A DNA stretch of 18,781 bases, taken from contig NWUY0300027686.1 of assembly GCA_004151065.3 (NCBI GenBank), positions 2,823 through 21,603 on the forward strand, written 5' to 3'. Below the pieces are notes generated by a model. The model did not search any database, was not told the origin of the DNA, and saw only the letters and a program-made list of their open reading frames with translations. How positions within the stretch are numbered: position 1 is the stretch's first letter; every line of letters starts with the position of its first letter. The stretch comes from Larix sibirica (lineage: Eukaryota; Streptophyta; Pinopsida; Pinales; Pinaceae). Both the position numbers and the translations under genes were made by a program. Of the stretch, positions 9,393-17,511 are shown piece by piece.

Positions 9393-9810
9393 GAGCTCCC
9401 AAGTCAAGTTGGCCATTGGAGCTCCCAAGTCAAGTTGGTTGTCAGAACTTCCAAAGCGAGCTATCACGTAGAGCTACCAAAGTGAGTAGCTAGGAAAAGC
9501 TTCGAAAGTGAGCTGGAAATCGAGCTCCCAAGTCGTGTTGGGCTGCAAAATTGGAGTGGCAAGATCCCAAAGTGTGTTGCTTTTGTACTGTGAGGGAGAA
9601 CTTCTTAAGCGAGCTGGGAAGGTGAGCTCGCAAATTGCATTGTGCAAGGGAGCTCCTAAGGCGAGTTGGGTGGATGAGCTTCCAAGATGAGTTGGTAGGA
9701 AAGCTCCTAATTCATGCAGTGTTATAGACTTGGTGCAGAAGGCTCCCAATTAGGCATGTTGGAGAACAACAGGCTCCCTGTTGGTTTGAGGAGCTTCCAA
9801 GTGGTGTTGG
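9393..9810 (+). repeat. Degenerate 26-bp-period array in the 5' LTR
   Basis: Units related to GAGCTCCCAAGTCRAGTTGG start at 9393, 9419, 9445, 9471, 9497, 9522, 9561, 9598, 9624, 9650, 9676, 9701, 9740, 9771 and 9791. Most steps are 25 or 26 bases. The exceptions near 9561, 9598 and 9740 are 37-39, close to one and a half periods, and the last two steps are irregular. The first half of each unit (GAGCTYCC or a variant, then AAG) is best kept. The period is not a multiple of three, so it is not protein-driven. Confidence 0.85.
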
Positions 9811-10454
9811 CTGTTGCGGATGGTCCCGTCTTCGCACAAAAGACTAGCCTTACGGACAAGGTAGTGGATGCGGGTGGGAGCAGAGGCTTGTAGGATTCCG
9901 TAAGAAGGAAAACAATATTGGCACATAGGATTTGGTGAAGAAGTGCACACAAGTCTGGGCAGGGTGACGGACTCTTGGCGCATACAAAGAGAGACACATC
10001 TGGAAAATTGCTATGGAATCTTCTGGCAAACCCAATGAGGTGTGCAGTCATGAGATGAGCTTCCAAGAGAGGTGTTGGATATGCAGAATATGATTTGGTT
10101 CATTCCTTAGTGATGTTGGATGCACTAGGAAAGGTGATGGATGTGGGATGCACGTAGGAAGCATGCCACAAGAGCAAGATGATGCATGTGAGTAGAAAGA
10201 CTTCGGTGGATCAAGCAAAGATATTGGCAAGATGAAGGCTATGAGCATGAAGGATCTAGTAGATGCAATAAGTTTGCAGTGGACTGCTTTCCGAGAGACT
10301 TGGCATGGGTGTTGCAGGAATGAAGGCATGTGGATGCGATGGAGAGCAGTTAAGACAATTGTTTGATTGTAACTTGAGTGTCACCGGTGAGGGAACACTC
10401 TCAGATGAGTTGCTAGGATGTGGCATCCTCTGTTGTATGTAAAGTCTCGTTGCA

Positions 10455-10462
10455 TATATATA
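10455..10462 (+). promoter_or_regulatory. Second TATA-like run, 5' LTR
   Basis: TATATATA at 10455-10462 is followed by CTTGGGTATTA. The 3' LTR has TATATTTATA at 13377-13386 followed by the same CTTGGGTATTA. It lies some 170 bases from the LTR end, the more usual distance for the U3/R border in a long LTR, and competes with the box at 9235 as the promoter. Confidence 0.5.
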
Positions 10463-10628
10463 CTTGGGTATTAGGCACGCCCGACTTGTGGTGTCGTCCA
10501 CATAAACATTTGTCTCTTGTACTATACTTTGCTAAGTTTTTGGTCTCACCCTTGGCAAGGATTGGGGGAGTGCCGCATGGGCCACCAGAAGGTGAAAAAT
10601 TGGGTCAGGATGGTGAGCCCGTGAAAGG

Positions 10629-10640
10629 TGGTATTAGACC
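10629..10640 (+). other. Primer-binding site, initiator-Met tRNA type
   Basis: TGGTATTAGACC lies two bases after the 5' LTR. It matches the common plant primer site TGGTATCAGAGCC, complementary to the 3' end of initiator tRNA-Met, apart from a C-to-T change and one missing base. The position is exactly where minus-strand synthesis should start. Confidence 0.85.
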
Positions 10641-11748
10641 CATAATGATTTCTTACATAAGAGTTGGCACAGATGGACTTGTGACAGTTGGGCAGAGCAG
10701 CAATTGTGGAAGAGGGCTCTTCACCATGACGTGCAGTAGGAGGTTAATAAGAGTAGCATCACGCCTTAGAAGCATGTCGGTTGGTTGACAGGAGTATGCA
10801 CTTAGTAGTAGTGCGTCTAGAAAGGAACAAGGTGTTGTGGTAGTGTTGCGGATCATGAAGGAAAGGTTCCTAGGCAGTGGGGTGCATGGCAAGATGATGT
10901 TGCGAATGAAGAGTGCTAAGATCCGAAGTGTGGAATTTGAGTTGCGGAAGCTCTTCATTACTACTTGGATGGGGCAGTGATGGGGTAGCAAGCTCATAGT
11001 TCGTTAGGGGTGTTCACCGAGTGCTGGTTTCCAAGAATTACAAGAAGTGTTGGAGTAGGTTGGAGAGTGATGGGAGGTGCGTTGTGTACAGTGAGCCTGC
11101 AATTTCTACAGGTTCCCAGAATGCAGAGTACATGGAAGTGAAGTGCATCGAGGCAGGATGTTGATGAAAATTGCAAAGGTGAAGTCCTAAATTTTGGTTG
11201 GGTGAAGTACTTCAAGTGGTTGCAGAAGGTTGTCACGTCCCCTCCCTTCGACCCAACACAAGGAAGGGAAACAAGACACTAACATTATGGGTGTTTACAA
11301 AATCTTTGCCCCATTCATCATATTCATACAAATAAAAACAAATGTGTGTAGATGCAAATCAAGCAAACATGCACAATGNAAACTCATCCACACACATATT
11401 TTCATATGCACTCAATATATCAATAACAGTCATTAATTTAAACAATGCAGCGTTTAATACACATAAAGAATACTAATCTTAATGGTTATCTTGGGCATGA
11501 GGGTTCATTCTCATGAAGTTGAGTTTGACAGTTGGAGTCATGACCCATTTGGTTTAACTCATGAGAGATAGCAATGGACAATTGTGTGTCAAGTTAGAAC
11601 ACTACAGAAGCAAGCAGTAGTTTGATGGTGCGATGGATGGATGGTTTTGGATTCTTCTGAAGAAGACTCGGTTGCAGCAACAACGGTTGAGATGTGCTTC
11701 ATGGACAATGGAGTGTTCATGGATACATTGTTGAGACGATAACAAGTT
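10641..11748 (+). other. Non-coding interior of the LTR element
   Basis: About 1.1 kb between primer site and polypurine tract. Plus-strand frames are short and broken; the longest frames are antisense and resemble no gag or pol. From 10641 to 11230 the text is G-rich like the LTRs. At about 11231 it changes abruptly to a block with TGTCACGTCCCC followed by AT-rich sequence to about 11520, then returns to G-rich text. The block may be a separate insertion. One undetermined base (N) lies at 11379. Confidence 0.7.
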
Positions 11749-11761
11749 GAGTGGGGGAGGA
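11749..11761 (+). other. Polypurine tract
   Basis: GAGTGGGGGAGGA (12 of 13 bases purine) ends one base before the 3' LTR start TGTAATGG. This is the expected plus-strand primer of an LTR retrotransposon and fixes the 5' edge of the 3' LTR. Confidence 0.85.
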
Positions 11762-12170
11762 TGTAATGGCCTTAGAAAGTTGGCAAAAAATTGGGGTTCT
11801 CCCTTACTAACTTTGGAAGCCCATTAGCTGGTGAGACAACTGGTGTGGATGCGCGAATGGGTGCATCACCCACCAAGAATCTTTGAGATGGATGAGTTGT
11901 GTGGATAGGTGGGTTGATTTCCAAGAAGTGGCTAAGTTTTCCTACACCTATAGGCTCTTCCGACAAGGAAGTTTCATGTGGAGTTGTGGGTAAGGATTCC
12001 GCAACATCGAGGTTGGTAGTTGGAATGGGTTGGAAACCTTGATGGTGTCGGGGTGAAGCCCATAATTAGACAGATTTTGGTGGCAAGGGGATTCTGTGCG
12101 GAATAAGCTCCATAAGTTGGCAAGTCGCTTGGCCTTGCGTGTGAAATATTGGTGGCTGGATGCACTAGGA

Positions 12171-12180
12171 TATAAAAAGG
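12171..12180 (+). promoter_or_regulatory. TATA box candidate, 3' LTR
   Basis: TATAAAAAGG, identical to 9235-9244 in the 5' LTR. In the 3' LTR such a box could drive read-out transcription into the flanking LINE, but nothing in the sequence shows activity. Confidence 0.55.
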
Positions 12181-12324
12181 AAAGTCGTGACACTTAGAGA
12201 AATCAACAAGAATCACTTTTAGAGGATCTCCACTATCTTTGGTTTAACTCCTGTGGGAGGCGACCTCCCCTTAGGAGGAAATCTATAGGAGTTTTTATTT
12301 GGGAATAAAGGCACATAGGAGTAG

Positions 12325-12714
12325 GAGCTCCCAAGTTGAGTTGGTTGTTGGAGCTCCCAATTTGAGTTGGTTGGCGGAGATCCCAAAGCGAGTAGGCAGG
12401 TGGAACTTCCAAAGCGATTTGGAAGGAGAACTCCCAAGTCATGCTGTGGTGCAGACTTGGAGTTGTGAGCTCCCAAAGTGTGTTGGTTTTGGACTGTGAG
12501 GGAGAGCTTTCGAAGAGTGCTAGGTAGGCGAGCTCCATAAGTGCGTTGTGCATGCGAGTTCTCGAGGAAAGTTGGGAAGATGAGATTCCAAGATGAGTTG
12601 GTAGGCAATCTCCCAAGTCGTGTAGTGCTACAGACTTGGTGCAGGAGGATCCCAAGGCATGTTAGAGCACAATAGGATACCATGTCAGTTTGAGGAGCTT
12701 CCAAGTGGTGTTGG
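12325..12714 (+). repeat. Degenerate 26-bp-period array in the 3' LTR
   Basis: Unit starts are at 12325, 12351, 12377, 12403, 12428, 12467, 12504, 12530, 12556, 12582, 12607, 12646, 12674 and 12695. The order of spacings (26, 26, 26, 25, 39, 37, 26, 26, 26, 25, 39) matches the 5' array from its second unit onward. The phase was therefore fixed before insertion, and the 3' LTR has one unit fewer at the start. Confidence 0.85.
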
Positions 12715-13376
12715 TAGTTGTGGATGGTGTTTTCTTCGCACATAATACTATCCTTGCAGACAAGGTAGTGGATGTGGATTCAAGAAGAGGTTTGTAGGAT
12801 TCCGCAGGGAAGCACGCTCATCGAGAAGGTTTACAAGATCGACACATAGGCTTGGGTGAAGAGGTGCACACGAGTTTGGGCAGGGTGGAGAACTCTTGGA
12901 GCAACCAAATAGAGATGCATCTGGTAGATTGTTGTGGCATGTTTTGGAAAACCCAATGAGGCATGAAATCATGCAATGAGCTTCTAGGAGAGGTGTTGGA
13001 TATGTAGAAGATGATACGATTCATGCCTTAGTTCTGTTGGATGCATTAGGAAAGGTGATGGATGTGGGATGCAAGTAGGAAGCATGCCATAGGGGCAAGA
13101 CGATGGCTGTGAGAAGGCATAATTCAGTAGATCAAGAAAGGATATTGTCAAGGTGGAGGCTGCGAGCAGGAAGGCTTCAACAGATGCAGTAAGGTTGTGG
13201 TGGACAGTAGATTTCCGAGAGACTTGGCATGGGTTCTATGATCAGGCATGAATATAGATGCGATGGAGAGTAGTCAATGTAGTGGTTTGATTGTAACTTG
13301 AGTGTCACCAATGAGTGCACACTCTTGGATGAGTTTCTAGGATGTGGAATCCTTCGTTGTATGTAAAGTCTCATTG

Positions 13377-13386
13377 TATATTTATA
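13377..13386 (+). promoter_or_regulatory. Second TATA-like run, 3' LTR
   Basis: TATATTTATA followed by CTTGGGTATTA, the counterpart of 10455-10462. See the 5' LTR entry for the two-promoter question. Confidence 0.45.
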
Positions 13387-13665
13387 CTTGGGTATTAAGC
13401 ACACCTAGCTTGGGGTTCCTCCCACATAAATATTTGTCTCTTGTATTGTATTTGGCTAAGTGTTGGATGTACTATTGGATGAACATGCAATGTAAAAATG
13501 GCGAAGTATAGAGTTAGTTAAAAGATATAAGTGTAGGAATTCGGTGGGTTAGGCATAGTCTATCGGACACCTATCGAGGTGGTCTCACCCTCGGCAAGGA
13601 TCTGGGAAGTGTTGCATGGGCCACCGGAAGTTGAAAAATTGGGTCAGGCCAGTAAGATCGTGACA

Positions 13666-13670
13666 ACTTG
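13666..13670. other. Target site duplication, right (ACTTG)
   Basis: ACTTG follows the 3' LTR end directly and is identical to 8820-8824. LINE copy A has a single ACTTG at the matching place. Confidence 0.9.
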
Positions 13671-14689
13671 TAGCTTTGTGATCCCTTTTTTTAGTGTCAA
13701 TCTTAAATATATTTAATAAAGCATGAGGTTTGGCTCAATTGTTTAATTCTTTTCAGAGGTTGAACATGAAACACAATAACAATGTTTAGAAACATTTAAC
13801 AAACCTTTGAATCTACAAGGACTAATTTTTTCTTTTTTATTTTAATCTCAGGAGGTTGGGGGTCTTTTGAAACCTTTTGTTTTGGAGGGAGTTTTAAATA
13901 TTCATGCACATACCTAATCTTGTGAAAGAAAGCCAAAGGAATGAAAGGCATATCTTTGAATAAGGTGGAATTTATGGTGATCTAGATTTCCCATGACACC
14001 ACACAAGGTAGTGCTTTATGATTATCCAACCTTGCATAATTGAACCATAGTTTGAGTCCTTCAACCATTGAGGGCCCTTCCCATTTGGTGTCAATGCTAC
14101 CTACCCAATTTAATGTTTCCTTCTAAAATCCGTTTGTCAAAGAATATTGTTTTAATAAATTTTCTATGTCTCCATTGTTGTTCCTATAGAGCATGTGCAT
14201 ATATGTCCCTTGCGATGTCCTCTTTTGAAATATTTCCCAAGTCACCACCTTGTTGTTACGAGTCAATCACATAAACACCATGAATCTCAAAGGAGGTTTT
14301 ATTTTCCATAAGGGTTTCCACCACTTGTTCACCATCCAAACCATAGCTTTGTATCTTGAACTTGCATAATATTCCACTATAGGGCTCCAAGGCCAAACCA
14401 AGGAGTCATTTTTATTCTTTAAATAATTGTGTCTTATATTCAATATATCAGTGTAAGCTTTCCACGACTTTGTATCTTGACCTTTCAGTCCTTAAATATT
14501 TGCTCCTTTCCACCTAAAATTTGCAAAAGCAACCACTGCCTAGATCTACCACATATATGAAAATCACTAATTCCTTGTTCTTTGAGCTTATAAACGAGCC
14601 CCTTGTTATGTTTGCAAGAACCATCACTACCCACCCAAGGATCATTTCATAGTTTAACACTTTTTACATTGCAAAATTTCCAGGCTTTT

Positions 14690-15100
14690 GGTTAAACCTT
14701 CAACAACCAATAAAAATAATAGAGGGAACATTGGGAATCCCTTCTTTATCCCCCTTGAAGGTTTTACAAAACTTGAAGTTGATCTATTTATTAGGATATA
14801 CAAAGAAGATGAGTACAAGCATATTTCAATTCAGTTAATGAATTAAAATAAGTATTAAAAACAACCAAATTACTCTATCATAAGCTTTAGACAAATAAAT
14901 CTTGATCACCATTGAAGGAATGTTTTTTACTTTGATGGAATATAAACCTTCTCGGCCACTCATACAACATCATGGATTTTCCTCCCTTTTAGGAATCCAA
15001 TATGTTCCCTTGAGGTAAGGCTAGATAAAATTGCTTTCAATATTTTTGCAGTTTACCTTTGAAATGATTTATAGATGGAATTACATAAATATATCATATG
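14690..15100 (-). pseudogene. Reverse transcriptase fragment of LINE copy B
   Basis: Finger-region text TAKILKAILSSLTSREHIGF and GRKIHDVV leads into motif A (IKIYLSKAYDRVIW, 14908-14864) and motif B (SRGIKKGFPMFPLLF, around 14765-14720). These are clear non-LTR RT signatures; the usual forms are KLDLSKAYDRVNW and GLRQGCPLSPYLF. The first Asp of motif A is Tyr here and RQG is KKG. Text then runs through VVEGLTKSLEI and breaks. The FADD/VDD motif C block that should follow is absent, so several hundred bases appear deleted before the linker. At least two frameshifts and several stops are present. Confidence 0.85.
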
Positions 15101-15335
15101 AAAGTCATCATAGGAAGTATGAAAATGCCCATTTTGAGAATTAAGGAATTAATTGATTAAATTTAATGAATACATGATGATTAAACTTTGAAAAAATAAA
15201 ATTAATAAAAAAATCAAATAGCTTAAAGGAATTAAGCATACATAGAAATGATGATCAAAACATTCATTCATATGGGGTGTGTCTTCTCTCTATGGAAGTG
15301 ATCAACGCAAGTGAACGAGGCTTCACTAGGGTTTT

Positions 15336-16723
15336 ATGATGGGATCTCTGGAGGGGGATCCTCCCCCTCTATACCGCAGCGGCTAGATGGATTCGGGAGG
15401 GGAACGTTAAAGAACCAATCGAAGGGATAACCTAGGAGAACCGTCGGGGAAGAGAGGAGTGACCAGGAGCGGCAAGGGATGGGGCACCGGTAGGGTGGGT
15501 GCTTACCAAGATTTGCTGAAACTCCGTATCTCCAGATCCGCTTAGATAAAATGAGGGAATGGGTAGAAAAATGGAGGGAAAGGCCCTAATCGGAAAATTC
15601 ATAGGGATTTGGCTTAAGGAAAAAGACCTTCTCAGGTGGATCAAGACAACATGGAATCCTAAGGGTCATTACAACCTGCACTTGGGTGCGAAGGGTTTTT
15701 TCACAATCATATTTTTCAACCAGGAAGATAGAGATCGAATATTGGAGGGAGGACCCTATTTCTTATTTTTAGTAGGGATGTACCTACATATATGGAAAGA
15801 ACGTTTCAATCCTGATAAGGAGGATATGAGCATCGCCCCATCCTGTATTCGACTATATTCATTACCATGCAAGTAATGAGAGCCTGAAATTCTACAGGAC
15901 AATGGAAACACCCTGGGAAAATTTGTGAAGGCTTCATATCAGACCAAACAATGAAGATGCACCTCCTTTTCCAGGATCTGCATTTATATGGATCTAGCTT
16001 GGGAGTTTCCCGATGCCATTAATATGACATGGGAGGATGAGGATTGGGTTCATCCTATTGACTGTGAACATATCTCATTCCACTATAGGAAATGCCATGA
16101 ATATTGGCATCTTAGTAGAGACTGCCCCTAAAACCTCCCTATTCTTCCCACTTCCCAGGCAACCCAAGAAAATGGTGGCAAGGAGGAGGGTTTTACTTAG
16201 GTAAACAAATAAAAGGAGGCATGGGTGGAAACCCAATAATCAGACGCAGAGTAGGAAAACTATGGGAAAGAAGAAAACCATTGCAAATATATTTGAAACC
16301 CTGAATACAGTAGGAGAAAATTTGGAAGATCCAGTATGGAGTGGTTTGAAGGAAACAAACCAAGAAGGGAAACTCCCACCAGAAGCGCCTATGCCCCCCC
16401 CAAAGTGTCAGGAAGAACAAATTGATGAAATGGAAGATGATCAACAAGAGGAGGCAAATGACATGGGCTTTGGGGAACTAGATCTGGACGAGATTGAAAA
16501 TGAATGTAATAATAAAGGGAAGGGTTATATCCCACGCAAACAAATAGAGCTACTGCAAACAACCATTCTGAAGATAAAGGATACCTCGCAGTTGGGCATA
16601 GAAACAAAAAATCAGAAAGGAAACAAAATTAAGCAGCTGGAAGAAGGAGAAAAGAGAGGAAGAAAGACAACTAGATAGAGAATCACAGAGGTGGGAACCG
16701 GATTGGTGGAATCAGGCCAATAA
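15336..16723 (+). pseudogene. LINE ORF1 (DUF4283, CCHC zinc knuckle), decayed
   Basis: This is the nucleic-acid-binding first protein of plant LINEs. The start is taken at ATGATG (15336); one frame slip in the G/C runs near 15350-15365 precedes the main frame. The main frame carries GAPVGWVLTKI, then DUF4283 (15559-15873: KALIGKFIG, GHYNLHLGAKGFFTIIFF, EGGPYF, WKERFNPDKEDMSIAP, IRLYSLPC). Next come LGKFVKAS and ICIYMDLA and the knuckle at 16084-16125. In-frame stops lie at 15433, 15460, 15517, 15547, 15874, 15877, 15952 and 16129. After another shift, 16262-16675 is open for 138 codons (Glu/Lys-rich, GYIPRKQIELL). A stop at 16676 is followed by 14 further codons to a likely natural stop at 16721-16723. 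Confidence 0.85.
16084..16125 (+). other. Zinc knuckle of ORF1, first Cys lost
   Basis: YRKCHEYWHLSRDC corresponds to C-x2-C-x4-H-x4-C. The second Cys, His and last Cys keep their spacing, but the first Cys is Tyr (TAT at 16084-16086) and the usual Gly before His is Trp. The knuckle could not bind zinc as encoded. Confidence 0.8.
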
Positions 16724-16767
16724 CCTACCATCAAAGTAGCCTTCTCTAAAGTCAATAGAGTTTCCCA

Positions 16768-17511
16768 ATGAAGGTGATAACATGGAATATTCACAAGGTG
16801 AGTCACCCCCGTAAAATTAAGACACTACGAAACAAGTTGAGAATGGAGAAGCCAATGATATTTTTTTTGCAAGAAATAAAATGTGGAGCAGACGTTATGA
16901 AGGAAATAAGGAGCAAAGTATGTCGAGGTAGTGAAACAATGGAAATTGATGCTCAGGGAATGACATGAGGAGGTATGGAAATTCTATGGTTCCCAGAATA
17001 AGTCATCTTAACAAACTTCCGGGCCACGATATTTTCTCTCTCAACCGAATTTTAGATCTGTAATACCTCGGTGAGAGGATTTCTTACAAATGTTTATGTC
17101 CCGAGTGTTTTTACTCAGAAGGCATCCTTCTTGGAAACCTTGTCTTGGGAAGCAAGGTGGACAGTACACAAGCAATGGATTAATGGTGGAGATTTTAAAT
17201 TGATTCCTTCCCCGGGGGAGAAAAAGGGAGGCAGACGAATCTTAGGAGCAACCATTGAAGCTTTTAATTAATTCATAGAAGAAAATTGGTTGGTGGACAT
17301 GGAAATTGGGAATGGATTGTTCACCTGGAACAACAAGCAAGGGGATGAGCACCATGTGGCCTCTAGGTTGGATAGATTCCTAATATCAGAAGGGTTAGTC
17401 AATGGAGGTGGTGATTTGACTGCTCTGGTCCTTCCTTCGATAGGCTCATACCACTGGCCAGTTTGCTTCTTGTGGGACAAGATGGGCCATCCAAGAAAGA
17501 AAAAATTTTAG
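16768..17511 (+). pseudogene. LINE ORF2 apurinic-like endonuclease domain, catalytically dead
   Basis: This domain (exonuclease-endonuclease-phosphatase fold) nicks target DNA to prime reverse transcription. All 248 codons lie in one frame, close to the usual domain length, with in-frame stops at 16966, 16999, 17053 and 17269 and the frame ending at 17509. Motifs in order are MKVITWNIHKVSHPRKI (Asn kept), FFLQEIKCG (Glu kept), NVYVPS (Tyr kept), GGDFK (17185-17199), FTWNN, SRLDRFL and SYHWP (around 17446-17460). GGDFK should be GGDFN and SYHWP should be SDHWP. The Asn is thus Lys at 17197-17199 and the Asp is Tyr at 17449-17451, both catalytic positions in this family. The frame slips in an A run near 17500 before the linker. 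Confidence 0.88.

Larger units (their letters stand above)
8825..10626 (+). repeat. 5' LTR (1802 bp)
   Basis: It starts TGTGACAACCTTAG, parallel to the 3' LTR start, and ends GTGAAA at 10626. The matching end of the 3' LTR is GTGACA, so the canonical terminal CA has become AA here. It contains a TATA-like box at 9235, a hairpin at 9331, a 26-bp-period array at 9393-9810 and a second TATA-like run at 10455. It is shorter than the 3' LTR mainly because about 115 bases are absent after 10536. Confidence 0.9.
8825..13665 (+). mobile_element. Non-autonomous (LARD-like) LTR retrotransposon, 4841 bp
   Basis: The element has two homologous LTRs in direct orientation (8825-10626 and 11762-13665), ACTTG duplications on both sides, a primer-binding site two bases after the 5' LTR and a polypurine tract directly before the 3' LTR. 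Together these define an LTR retrotransposon on the plus strand. The 1135-bp interior has no long frame, no gag zinc knuckle, and no protease, RT, RNase H or integrase motif in any frame I read. It therefore needs proteins from another element (LARD-like), unless the coding part was lost later. In one hand-aligned stretch of about 150 bases (9127-9278 against 12066-12216) I count 23 differences, so the insertion is old. It sits within the RNase H region of LINE copy B. The plus strand is visibly richer in G than C, unlike the flanks. Confidence 0.92.
11762..13665 (+). repeat. 3' LTR (1904 bp)
   Basis: It starts TGTAATGGCCTTAG (14 bases aligning without gaps to the 5' LTR start) and ends ATCGTGACA, keeping the canonical TG...CA ends. 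The order of internal landmarks is the same as in the 5' LTR: TATA box at 12171, hairpin core near 12264, 26-bp array from 12325, TATA-like run at 13377. It carries about 115 bases (within 13461-13580) that the 5' LTR lacks. Confidence 0.9.
13666..15110 (-). mobile_element. LINE copy B, upstream segment (RT fragment, zf-RVT, RNase H start)
   Basis: On the minus strand, in element order, there is an RT fragment (15100-14690). A linker follows, then zf-RVT (around 14305-14180, with PPLRFMVFMWLI and NNKVVTWEI), then the start of RNase H, which stops at the LTR insertion (TLKKGITKLQV, ending at 13670). It aligns with copy A at about 2323-3135. Relative to copy A about 35 bases carrying the first RNase H Asp are missing near 13830. 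The copy is 5'-truncated inside the RT finger region. Confidence 0.85.

Noticed and set aside
9393-9810. CRISPR-like regular spacing of short repeats
   Set aside because: Units are degenerate, abut or overlap without unique spacers, and lie inside the LTRs of a plant retrotransposon. No cas-like genes are present.
10420-10788. 122-codon plus-strand frame across the 5' LTR end and primer site
   Set aside because: It crosses the LTR border and the primer-binding site, where a protein-coding start is not expected, and shows no gag-like feature.
8871-11236. Many overlapping minus-strand frames of 60-114 codons over the 5' LTR and interior
   Set aside because: Several frames overlap each other on the same strand, none shows a domain, and they are not conserved against the other LTR. 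They are by-products of strand-biased composition.
11379-11379. Undetermined base as a sign of an assembly join
   Set aside because: A single N inside otherwise continuous sequence does not show a join. The LTR, primer-site and target-duplication logic holds across it.
12219-12743. 174-codon minus-strand frame in the 3' LTR, the longest in the window
   Set aside because: It lies antisense over the 26-bp array, its repeats shift frame because 26 is not a multiple of 3, and the matching 5' LTR region does not keep the same frame open. It reflects G-rich, stop-poor composition.
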